A stretch of DNA of 6,911 nt, from assembly GCA_937907055.1 (NCBI GenBank), contig CALCTW010000070.1:1-6911 (forward strand). The letters run 5' to 3'. The notes below the pieces were generated by a model. That model was given only the letters and a program-made list of their open reading frames with translations. It was not told the origin of the DNA and ran no database searches. How positions within the stretch are numbered: position 1 is the stretch's first letter; every line of letters starts with the position of its first letter. Made by a program: the position numbers and the translations under genes. Origin of the DNA: an uncultured Clostridia bacterium. GTDB taxonomy: Bacteria > Bacillota > Clostridia > Christensenellales > Aristaeellaceae. Positions 1 through 5,311 of this stretch are shown here, in pieces.

Positions 1-1
1 G

Positions 2-190
2 GCCATCGGTGAACTTGGTAAGATCAATGGACCGAGATGTTGTAAGCGTGATGCCATGGTTGCATTTAAGAACGGTATTCAGTATATCAATACCCATTAT
101 GGAGTGACTCTTGCAATGGAAAAGCCCCAATGTGAATATTCAAGCCGTAACGGACAATGTATCAAAGAAAGATGTCCTTACTATAATTAA
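2..190 (+). CDS. DUF5714-like protein, C-terminal end (partial)
   Basis: The 3' end of a gene that begins left of the window; 62 codons to a TAA. The visible part contains GPRCCKRD followed by an amphipathic stretch and then a cysteine-rich tail, QCEYSSRNGQCIKERCPYY. This pattern (GGPRCCKR-type motif, then C-x(n)-C-I-x-x-R-C-P at the C terminus) matches what I recall of DUF5714, a cysteine-rich family of unknown function in Clostridia and methanogens. The cysteines suggest metal or cofactor binding, which is inference. Its stop lies 15 bases before the next start on the same strand, so the two genes are probably co-transcribed. The DNA is AT-rich, like the two features that follow and unlike the GC-rich genes from 4094 on. 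The family call is fairly secure; the function is unknown. Confidence 0.7.
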   Translation, partial: AIGELGKINGPRCCKRDAMVAFKNGIQYINTHYGVTLAMEKPQCEYSSRNGQCIKERCPYYN

Positions 191-205
191 TTGGGGAAGG
201 AAAGT

Positions 206-412
206 ATGAGTAAATATGAACCTCTATGGAAATATATTAGGGAAGGTAAAAAAGACGCTTATAAAATAACTTATGAAGAGATCCGTAATATCTTGGGATT
301 TGAAATAGATCATTCTTTCTTAACTTTCAAGAAAGAGCTAATCGAATATGGATACGAAGTTAATAAAATATCCATAAAAGAAAAAACAGTAAGTTTTATA
401 AAAATACAATAA
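206..412 (+). CDS. Small protein of unknown function (68 aa)
   Basis: Begins MSKYEPLWKYIREG and ends SFIKIQ. The ATG at 206 is preferred over a TTG at 191 because a purine-rich ribosome binding site (GGGGAAGG, 193-200) sits just before it. The N-terminal half has the pattern YxPLWxYIxE...K.TYEEI..ILGF, reminiscent of small DUF7662-like domains (PLxxYL...LTFxEIExxLG), and the rest alternates charged and hydrophobic residues with no membrane segment. It follows the DUF5714-like gene by 15 bases, so an operon pair is likely. Its stop codon is the first part of the terminator hairpin downstream. I do not recognise a specific function. Codon use is AT-rich, like its neighbour. Confidence 0.7.
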   Translation: MSKYEPLWKYIREGKKDAYKITYEEIRNILGFEIDHSFLTFKKELIEYGYEVNKISIKEKTVSFIKIQ

Positions 413-440
413 TAGGATTGGCGGTTTGCCAATCCTATTT
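411..440. terminator. Bidirectional terminator between convergent genes
   Basis: Perfect 12-bp inverted repeat (AATAGGATTGGC, 411-422, paired with 428-439) around a 5-base loop. T-rich sequence lies on the plus-strand exit side, and the minus-strand exit reads ATTGTATTTTTAT. It overlaps the stop of the 68-aa gene and ends one base before the stop of the minus-strand kinase fragment, so it would stop transcription from both sides. Confidence 0.85.
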
Positions 441-880
441 CTATTCGTTCACATCTAAAGAAGAAAATATTTTGACATATTCATCTGCTTTAGGTATTAC
501 TATCTTTCTAGTATATAAAGCCATTAATTTTGTGATTATTTTTGATCTACTAGAATTCATACCAATATTACCAGCTATACGTATATTACTAAAAGCTCTA
601 TATTGAGAACTTAGTTTATTAATTAACTCCTCATCATTTGTATTGAAATATCTATGCATTAGAATATCCCACATTTTTAAACATGTCTTTGAATCTAATG
701 ATGTAATCCTTTTTAGTATTACTTTAAGAAGAGGAATCTTAGCAACAAAATGCATAAGTAGATATGATCCACCTAAATCATAGAAACCATTTCCTCTACT
801 TATATCAGCCATATCTATAAGGACTAATTCACCTTCATCATCAACCATTACATTGTTAGGATGGTAATCACCATGAATGC
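441..880 (-). pseudogene. Truncated APH/choline-kinase-like phosphotransferase, C-terminal half
   Basis: The minus-strand frame reads IHGDYHPNNVM, then ELVLIDMADISRGNGFYDLG. These are the catalytic loop (HGDxHxxN) and the metal-binding D of the aminoglycoside phosphotransferase/choline kinase fold. The 'LIDM.D.s.G...fDL' form resembles the TIGR02172-type subgroup. After these motifs come about 110 residues of helical C-lobe ending SSLDVNE, so the C-terminal half looks complete and undamaged. Upstream of the HGD motif the frame stays open to 1397, but those residues do not resemble a kinase N-lobe; they are the shadow of the plus-strand HTH gene. The N-lobe, ATP-binding loop and start are therefore missing, and the gene is broken near 876-885. 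AT-rich like bases 1-412. The former substrate cannot be told. Confidence 0.82.
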
Positions 881-2021
881 AATGGAACAGTTGTTTGAGC
901 ACCGCAAGCTGATTGGGGCACGTTTGGAGTCTGCTATGGAGGATCATGGCGTAACAAAAGCGAAGCTCTGTAAGCAGGCAGGTTTTTCGCGTCCTACACT
1001 GGACAAGCTTCTCGCCGGCGAGATCAGTAACAGCAGCAACTTTACCGCTTATATGACCAAGGCATTGACGTCTCTTTCTATGACACCTGATGTATTGTTG
1101 AGCGGGTTGCTCAATCCGTACACAAAGATTAAGCTTCTCCGCAGTATATCTCGCACCCAAGCGGAGGAACTCTCTGAAAAGGTGGGCATCACGGTTGAGC
1201 GTTTTCGGGAAATCGAAAACGGAGGTGAGGCAACCAACGCCGAACTGTGTGACATTGCGATCCTTCTTGGTACTGGTGTCGATGATTTGCTTGGTGAAAA
1301 TCCCTTCTGCACCCAGATTGCAACCATGGACGACTTCCTGGAGGATGATGACGAGAATCAGATTTCTGGTTTCTGGGGACATGTGGGAATCCTCCAAAAG
1401 GGTTCAAGTGAATACAGTTGGTACCCAATCAGCGCAGCTGCCTATAGGAGAGTTCATGAACAGATGAGGAATGAACGATTGGTCATTCCCTGCATGAACA
1501 ACACCCTCCTTTATATCAACACAAGTAACATAAAAAGTATCCTCCTATTAGATGAAGCATGTGATCAACCTGGATTCACAAATTGGGATCATACTGTAAG
1601 CGAGGGCGAGATTCCCGCGGTCGTGTATGAGTGTTATGAAGATTATCTGTTTGCGGAACATCAAGATGAGACGCCTGACCCGGAACAATACTCACCAAAT
1701 TTCTGGAAGTGTCTTCAGGAATTCGGAAAGAAGTATAGCTGGGATGACACAACCTTTGGAAAAATCATGGATGCCATATGTATTCACTACGATGATGGCA
1801 GTACAACTGAAACAAGCATTGATTATAGTCAGAATGAAACTGTATCCAGTGCAGTTGATATGGCATATAACTACGAGTTCTTTGATGAGAATGATTCCTA
1901 TATACAGTTTGATGATTTCAATGGTACGAGTGTTTTTGTAAACACTGCTACGATATCATTCATAGAACTTCCTCTGGTTAAGACACAGCGTGCCATCGCT
2001 CAAAGTAGTAATGATATCTGA
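873..2021 (+). CDS. Double helix-turn-helix regulator with C-terminal repeated beta segments
   Basis: 382 aa from the ATG at 873. ATG 882 is also possible; an upstream in-frame ATG at 861 lies inside kinase DNA. Residues ~13-65 form an XRE-like HTH (VTKAKLCKQAGFSRPTLDKL). Residues ~88-141 form a second one (SRTQAEELSEKVGI...ERFREIENG...DDLLG). A linker rich in acidic residues (152-162) leads to a C-terminal region I cannot name. It begins FWGHVGIL (167-174) and holds two similar beta-type segments: NNTLLYINTSNIKSILLLDE (209-228) and NGTSVFVNTATISFIELP (350-367). No strong ribosome binding site precedes 873; only TTAGG lies upstream, so the native promoter and leader may have been cut away. 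It is followed at once by an hsdS remnant and a nuclease gene, which suggests it once controlled a restriction locus. DNA binding is well supported; targets and ligand are unknown. Confidence 0.82.
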   Translation: MNAMEQLFEHRKLIGARLESAMEDHGVTKAKLCKQAGFSRPTLDKLLAGEISNSSNFTAYMTKALTSLSMTPDVLLSGLLNPYTKIKLLRSISRTQAEELSEKVGITVERFREIENGGEATNAELCDIAILLGTGVDDLLGENPFCTQIATMDDFLEDDDENQISGFWGHVGILQKGSSEYSWYPISAAAYRRVHEQMRNERLVIPCMNNTLLYINTSNIKSILLLDEACDQPGFTNWDHTVSEGEIPAVVYECYEDYLFAEHQDETPDPEQYSPNFWKCLQEFGKKYSWDDTTFGKIMDAICIHYDDGSTTETSIDYSQNETVSSAVDMAYNYEFFDENDSYIQFDDFNGTSVFVNTATISFIELPLVKTQRAIAQSSNDI

Positions 2022-2116
2022 TTCAATTACCTTTGACACCATTGACTGAACAGCACCGTATTGTTACCTATCTGGGGGAATTGCTGCCTCTGTGCGAGAG
2101 GTTGAAATATACATGA
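2015..2116 (+). pseudogene. Fossil of type I restriction specificity subunit (hsdS) C-terminal end
   Basis: The frame from 2027 to the TGA at 2114-2116 reads LPLTPLTEQHRIVTYLGELL followed by PLCERLKYT. This is the conserved HsdS segment after a target-recognition domain, usually of the form PLPPLAEQxRIVxKxxELLxLCxxL, which starts a conserved coiled-coil helix. The frame is closed by a stop at 2012-2014, so only ~33 codons are left and there is no start. It overlaps the last bases of the HTH gene, whose stop is at 2019-2021, so the deletion or join point is at about 2010-2027. Its stop is 15 bases before the start of the GIY-YIG gene, a spacing typical of an operon. I infer that an hsdM/hsdS-type operon once stood here with the nuclease gene as its downstream member. 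Confidence 0.75.
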
Positions 2117-2131
2117 TTGGAGGCTATACCC

Positions 2132-2800
2132 ATGCCAGCTGGTTATATTTACATCATGACGAATCCGTCATTTCCTGAATACGTGAAGATTGGCTATGCC
2201 ACGGATGTTGAGCAGCGCCTGGATGAATTGAACCGAAGCACTGCTGTGCCATTCGCTTTCCGTATCTATGCTACTTATGAGGTCGATTCAGCTCTTTCTG
2301 ACAAAAAGCTGCATTCCATTCTGGATAAGCTTGATCCGGACCTCCGCTCTACAGAAGAAGTCAACGGGCGTCGGCGCGTGCGTGAATTCTATGCCATGTC
2401 ACCGGAGGATGCCTATGATATTCTCGAAGCTATTGCCGAAATCAACGGCTTCACCAAGCGTCTGAAGAAATGGCATGTTACCGCCCAGCAGAAGGCGGAC
2501 GAAGATCTCGCCAATGATATCCAGAATGAACGCCGAGAGAAGGCAGCCCCCTTTACCTTCACCATGGTTGCCATTGCCGCTGGTGCTGAAATAGAATTCG
2601 TATGCCGTGGCAATGAGAACAGCGGTACCAAATGCACTGTTGTGGATGACAAAAAGGTTGAATTCGAAGGCGAGATTTATTCTCTGACCGCTCTGGCCGC
2701 CAAACTACTCAACGCGCCAAATCACCACATTCCAGGTCCCAAGTACTTCAAGTATGAGGGCGAATGGCTGAATGACCGTAGACGTAGGATGAATGGGTAA
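2132..2800 (+). CDS. GIY-YIG family nuclease with RAMA-like C-terminal domain
   Basis: 222 aa. The ATG at 2132 (MPAGYIYIM) is chosen because TTGGAGG (2117-2123) sits 8 bases upstream; a TTG inside that site is not a start. Residues 4-87 match the T5orf172/Mug113 branch of the GIY-YIG nucleases: GYIYIMTNP (the GIY strand), YVKIG (the YIG strand, 17-21), R29 in the first helix, H61 (KKLH) and REFY (84-87). A charged helical linker follows. Residues ~145-215 (a glycine followed by IEFVC, VDDKKVEFEGE, SLTALAAKLLN, GPKYFKYEGEWL) resemble RAMA, a small domain found with restriction and methylation systems. I infer that it cuts or binds branched or modified DNA. It directly follows the hsdS fossil, consistent with an accessory gene of a type I restriction locus. 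No frame damage is seen, so it may be active although its partners are gone. Confidence 0.85.
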   Translation: MPAGYIYIMTNPSFPEYVKIGYATDVEQRLDELNRSTAVPFAFRIYATYEVDSALSDKKLHSILDKLDPDLRSTEEVNGRRRVREFYAMSPEDAYDILEAIAEINGFTKRLKKWHVTAQQKADEDLANDIQNERREKAAPFTFTMVAIAAGAEIEFVCRGNENSGTKCTVVDDKKVEFEGEIYSLTALAAKLLNAPNHHIPGPKYFKYEGEWLNDRRRRMNG

Positions 2801-2893
2801 CATAACTTAATGGATAAACCAATCTGCATAAACGCTTTGGGGAAACAGAATTAAGCAAGAATGGTTCATTGTGTTTCATCGATAGGCTACTTC

Positions 2894-2902
2894 TGGAGGA
2901 GA
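2894..2902 (+). promoter_or_regulatory. Ribosome binding site of the DUF3800 gene
   Basis: TGGAGGAGA, 5 bases before the ATG at 2908. A strong site that fixes the start of the broken gene and shows it was once translated in its own right, after a 107-base gap from the nuclease gene. Confidence 0.75.
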
Positions 2903-2907
2903 TATAA

Positions 2908-3303
2908 ATGAATTTCATTAATATGTATTGCGATGAGAGCTGCCATCTGGAACATGATGGCATTAACGTGATGGGGCTAGGAAGTGTCTGGTGCAAAAAA
3001 GAAAAGGTCAAAGAAATAAACCATCACATTTGTGAAATAAAGGAATGCAATGGTGTTTCTTGCAATGCCGAGGTAAAGTGGACGAAAATTGGTCCTGTAA
3101 AAAACAATTGTATATCGACTTAGTGAACTACTTTTTTGATAATGATGATATGAATTTTCGGGTGCTGATTGTCCCAGACAAATCATGCTTAAACCATGAA
3201 AAAATTCTCGCAAACACATGACACTTAGTATTACAAAATGTATTTCGAGATGCTTAAAGTAGTATTTGATCACGGGTATCAGTACAATGTCTTTGTTGAT
3301 ATT
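2908..3303 (+). pseudogene. DUF3800 family protein, broken by frameshifts and a stop
   Basis: Starts MNFINMYCDESCHLEHDGIN with a strong ribosome binding site; YCDES near the N terminus is the hallmark acidic motif of DUF3800 (RNase-H-like fold, often found in defence islands). The first frame runs to EVKWTKIGPVK and then stops (TAG 3121-3123). It resumes one frame over, from 3105: QLYIDLVNYFFDNDDMNFRV and then LIVPDKSCLNHEK. It returns to the first frame from ~3205: FSQTHDT, a TAG at 3226-3228 (Trp expected), then YYKMYFEMLKVVFDHGYQYN and VFVDIT. The damage is a lost A in the A6 run 3099-3104, an extra A in the A6 run 3199-3204, and a TGG-to-TAG change. Homology ends near 3303, so the C-terminal part is also missing. 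Clearly inactive unless these are sequencing errors. Confidence 0.82.
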
Positions 3304-3377
3304 ACACAGAGAAAACGCCTGAAGAAACAAAGAGAGCAAAAGACCTTGAGGTGTGGTCGAAGTTGATGGGTGGCTGA
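3300..3377 (+). pseudogene. Unidentified ORF tail next to the tRNA (possible recombinase end)
   Basis: A 25-codon open stretch with no start, reading YYTEKTPEETKRAKDLEVW and then SKLMGG before TGA. It is in a different frame from the last DUF3800 piece. The form YT-x-K-T-P-E...A-K-x-L-E resembles the tail after the active tyrosine of tyrosine recombinases, and its end overlaps a tRNA-3'-end-like sequence (3352-3370), where integrase genes often end. This is a pattern-based guess on a very short piece; it could equally be the tail of another protein or noise. Confidence 0.3.
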
Positions 3378-3397
3378 ACCTTTTTCTGAACCTTTTT
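3374..3397. repeat. Tandem 12-bp direct repeat
   Basis: CTGAACCTTTTT occurs twice in perfect tandem (3374-3385, 3386-3397). The first copy overlaps the stop of the preceding ORF tail. Together with the phased repeats just downstream it looks like a protein-binding array beside a recombination site. Confidence 0.85.
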
Positions 3398-3406
3398 TAA
3401 TCATGT

Positions 3407-3460
3407 TTTATCGCTTTTTATCGTTGTTTATCGTGTGTTTCTAAAATGAGCGATAAAAAG
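3407..3460. repeat. Three 10-bp-phased TTTATCG repeats plus an inverted copy
   Basis: TTTATCG starts at 3407, 3417 and 3427, exactly one helical turn apart. The inverse, CGATAAA, is at 3451-3457. The outer match extends to a perfect 10-bp inverted repeat: CTTTTTATCG at 3414-3423 and CGATAAAAAG at 3451-3460. Same-face spacing is what one expects for cooperative binding by a small DNA-bending or excision protein, or by integrase arm domains. That role is inferred from position and spacing only. Confidence 0.8.
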
Positions 3461-3508
3461 AAGAACCGCCAAACCCTTGAGAAATAAGGGATTTAGCGGT
3501 TCTTTTTT
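3461..3508. terminator. Bidirectional terminator downstream of the tRNA pair
   Basis: A long hairpin: 3461-3478 (AAGAACCGCCAAACCCTT) pairs with 3486-3504 around a 7-base loop, with one bulge and a few mismatches. On the plus strand it ends in T6 (3503-3508); on the minus strand it ends in CTTCTTTTTAT. On the minus strand it begins two bases after the tRNA-Pro CCA, so it most likely ends the tRNA transcript. Confidence 0.88.
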
Positions 3509-3509
3509 G

Positions 3510-3586
3510 TGGTCGAGGTGACGGGATTCGAACCCACGGCCTTTTGGTCCCGAACCAAACGCGCTACCAAGCTGCGCTACACCTCG
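3510..3586 (-). tRNA. tRNA-Pro (anticodon CGG)
   Basis: 77 bases on the minus strand, including an encoded CCA (3510-3512). The 7-bp acceptor stem is CGAGGTG/CACCTCG with discriminator A. The D arm contains AGCTTGGTAG, the anticodon loop is TTCGGGA in a TTTGG/CCAAA stem, and the T loop is GTTCGAATC. The anticodon CGG reads the proline codon CCG, fitting the GC-rich core genes of this genome. It lies one base downstream of tRNA-Thr. Its 3' end is the likely integration point of the accessory island to the left. Confidence 0.97.
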
Positions 3587-3587
3587 A

Positions 3588-3663
3588 TGGAGCCGATAAA
3601 GGGACTCGAACCCTTGACCTGCTGATTACGAATCAGCTGCTCTACCAACTGAGCCATATCGGC
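3588..3663 (-). tRNA. tRNA-Thr (anticodon CGT)
   Basis: 76 bases on the minus strand with encoded CCA (3588-3590). The acceptor stem is GCCGATA/TATCGGC with discriminator T. The D loop has AGTTGGTAGAG, the anticodon loop is TTCGTAA within a GCTGA/TCAGC stem, and the T arm has GGTTCGAGTCC. It reads ACG codons. It is the first gene of a two-tRNA transcript, with tRNA-Pro after a one-base gap. Confidence 0.97.
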
Positions 3664-3687
3664 ACTAGTCTTTCGACTGCAACGGTA

Positions 3688-3716
3688 AGTATACTATAAA
3701 CAAAGCATTTAGTCAA
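3688..3716 (-). promoter_or_regulatory. Promoter of the tRNA-Thr/tRNA-Pro transcript
   Basis: On the minus strand, TTGACT (3711-3716) and TATACT (3688-3693) are separated by exactly 17 bases, which is near consensus for the main sigma factor. The -10 lies 24 bases before the tRNA-Thr 5' end, a normal leader length for a tRNA gene. Confidence 0.88.
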
Positions 3717-3721
3717 ATGTT

Positions 3722-4030
3722 ATTTTCATAAAAATGTGACGGGAGAAGGTGAGAATGGACAGCAGAACGGTAAAAGTAACGGAAATGCATGGCGTAACGG
3801 AGGATGAAGGACGGGGAAGAGATCCGTCGCGAGGTAAAAGTATGGCGGAATTGTCCATAAAAGCGCGATGAAGCAGAGGATGACAAAAAGTAAAAACAGG
3901 TGAAAGAGATGATGATGTGATGGGTTGCCTGAAAAAGCACGGAATGAGGCGAAAATGTAAAAACGGAATCTGCCGGTAGAAAAGTCAACAGAAAAGAGAA
4001 CGATTTACCGGCGGAAAAGGAGCTGAACGG
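3722..4030. other. Purine-rich intergenic stretch with no convincing gene
   Basis: About 310 bases between the tRNA promoter and the promoter candidate of the flavoprotein operon. The plus strand is strikingly rich in A and G. One micro-ORF (3755-3871, 38 aa, MDSRTVKVTEMHG...) follows a GGAGAAGGTGAG-like site but has no recognisable motif; I do not call it a gene. A 7-bp inverted repeat (GCCGGTA 3972-3978, TACCGGC 4006-4012) has a 27-base loop and no T-run. Nothing else is supported. Confidence 0.5.
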
Positions 4031-4059
4031 TTGCAATCAGACGGCGTATCCGATAAAAT
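4031..4059 (+). promoter_or_regulatory. Candidate promoter of the flavoprotein-divIC-ppx operon
   Basis: TTGCAA (4031-4036), a 17-base spacer, then TAAAAT (4054-4059). Transcription would begin near 4066, just ahead of the GGAGG site (4080-4084) and the ATG at 4094. The -10 matches 5 of 6 consensus bases and the -35 matches 4 of 6. Position and spacing are good; no other candidate was seen upstream. Confidence 0.5.
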
Positions 4060-4093
4060 AGAGAGGAAATTGACGAGAGGGAGGAAACGGCGG

Positions 4094-5308
4094 ATGCGGA
4101 TCATTGTGATCGGCGGCGGCGCGGCCGGACTGGCAGCCGCGATCGGCGCGGCCGGGAAAGGCCGTCAGGTGACGATCCTGGAGAAGGCGATGAAGCCCGG
4201 ACGCAAGATACTGGCCAGCGGAAATGGGCGCTGCAATCTGATGAATACCGGCGCGCCGCGGTACTTCGGCGGAGAAAAGTTTGCCTGTACTGTGCTGAAA
4301 CAACATGACGGCATGGTGAAGGGAATGTTTGAAAAATGGGGCCTGAGCCTGTATGAAGAGGAAAGCGGCAGGGTCTATCCGGCTTGTTCTCAGGCATCCG
4401 CGGTGCTGGATGTGCTGCTGGCGGAGGCTGCCGGGCGAGGCGTGACGATCCGTTGCGGCGCGGAAGTGAAGGATATACGGCCGGAAGGGCAGGGATACCG
4501 CGTGTATTGCGGGGATGAAGAAGCGGTGTATGCCGATAAAGTGATCCTGACCTGCGGCGGAATGGCCGGCCTGAACCTGGGGCATGACGGCACGCCTTAC
4601 GGGCTGTATGCCCGGCTGGGACATCGGGTGATCGCGCCGAAACCGGCGTTGACCGGGATCGAGACGGAGAAGGCCGCGATCCGGGGACTGAGCGGACTGA
4701 GGTGCAACGCGATCCTGCGGCTGTGCGTCGGAAATGAAGTGAAGGACGCGGCGGCAGGGGAAGCCCTGTTTACCGATTATGGGATCAGCGGTGTGTGCGC
4801 CATGCAGCTGAGCGCCGCGGCGGGGAAAGAGATCCATCACGCGCCGGTCATCAAGGTGGATTTTTCACCGATGATGGGGATCACGGAAAGAGCGTATACG
4901 CATTATTTGCCGCCGTTTGAAAAGGCAGATGCGCATAAAGAGGAGGCGGAGAAGCTGATACGTGCGCGGATGGAAAGATTGCCGCGAGAGCGGCTGCTGA
5001 CCGGTCTGCTGCCGGCGCTGCTGGCGAAAAAGGTGGCGGATGTGCGCCCGGAGAAACTGGCGGGCATGCTGACGGCATACCCGCTGCCGGTAACCGGAAT
5101 ACGCGGATTTGAGCACGCGCAGGTGACGCAGGGCGGACTGGATACCGCGCAATTTGATACGGAAACAATGGAAAGCCGTCTGCGTGCCGGATTGTACGCG
5201 GCGGGAGAAGTGCTGAATGTGGACGGCGACTGCGGAGGCTTTAATCTGCAATTCGCGTTCCTCTCGGGGTATATTGCCGGACAGAATGCCGCAAAAAGGA
5301 TGGAATAA
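4094..5308 (+). CDS. HI0933/BaiN-family FAD-dependent flavoprotein
   Basis: 404 aa. The ATG at 4094 is chosen because GGAGG (4080-4084) lies 9 bases upstream and the FAD-binding strand must start here; an in-frame TTG at 4031 is unlikely. Residues 3-31 form the Rossmann fold with GGGAAGL and the ribose-binding E30 (LEK). GRKILASGNGRCNL (36-49) is the family signature, and AGEVLNVDGDCGGFN (370-384) is the C-terminal FAD-contact motif. The middle part (GEALFTDYGISG and the following ~120 residues) matches the inserted domain typical of this family. Length is normal for the family (~400). The family includes BaiN, linked to bile-acid side reactions in clostridia, but most members have no settled substrate, so none is claimed here. 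First gene of a three-gene operon; stop 3 bases before the next ATG. Confidence 0.93.
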   Translation: MRIIVIGGGAAGLAAAIGAAGKGRQVTILEKAMKPGRKILASGNGRCNLMNTGAPRYFGGEKFACTVLKQHDGMVKGMFEKWGLSLYEEESGRVYPACSQASAVLDVLLAEAAGRGVTIRCGAEVKDIRPEGQGYRVYCGDEEAVYADKVILTCGGMAGLNLGHDGTPYGLYARLGHRVIAPKPALTGIETEKAAIRGLSGLRCNAILRLCVGNEVKDAAAGEALFTDYGISGVCAMQLSAAAGKEIHHAPVIKVDFSPMMGITERAYTHYLPPFEKADAHKEEAEKLIRARMERLPRERLLTGLLPALLAKKVADVRPEKLAGMLTAYPLPVTGIRGFEHAQVTQGGLDTAQFDTETMESRLRAGLYAAGEVLNVDGDCGGFNLQFAFLSGYIAGQNAAKRME

Positions 5309-5311
5309 AGG

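Noticed and set aside
418..606. Plus-strand 62-codon frame opposite the kinase fragment
   Set aside because: It starts inside the terminator hairpin and is antisense to a recognisable kinase C-lobe.
880..1397. N-terminal part of the long minus-strand frame upstream of the kinase HGD motif
   Set aside because: It is antisense to the well-supported HTH gene and shows no kinase N-lobe pattern.
3407..3433. Short CRISPR-like array
   Set aside because: Units are 7 bases at 10-base steps, with no spacer-length intervals and no cas genes.
3972..4012. GCCGGTA/TACCGGC hairpin as a terminator or riboswitch
   Set aside because: Only a 7-bp stem with a 27-base loop, no T-run and no recognisable riboswitch core.
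3713..4036. Minus-strand 107-codon open frame rich in Ser and Phe
   Set aside because: Low-complexity translation of purine-rich DNA, with a weak start, overlap with the tRNA promoter and no motif.
4031..4093. TTG at 4031 as the flavoprotein start
   Set aside because: It would add 21 residues before the FAD-binding strand, lies on the promoter candidate, and the ATG at 4094 has a proper ribosome binding site.
4037..4840. Long minus-strand open frames antisense to the flavoprotein (also 4865-5653 and 5571-6611)
   Set aside because: These are shadows of GC-rich coding on the plus strand, rich in Arg, His, Gln and Pro with no family pattern.
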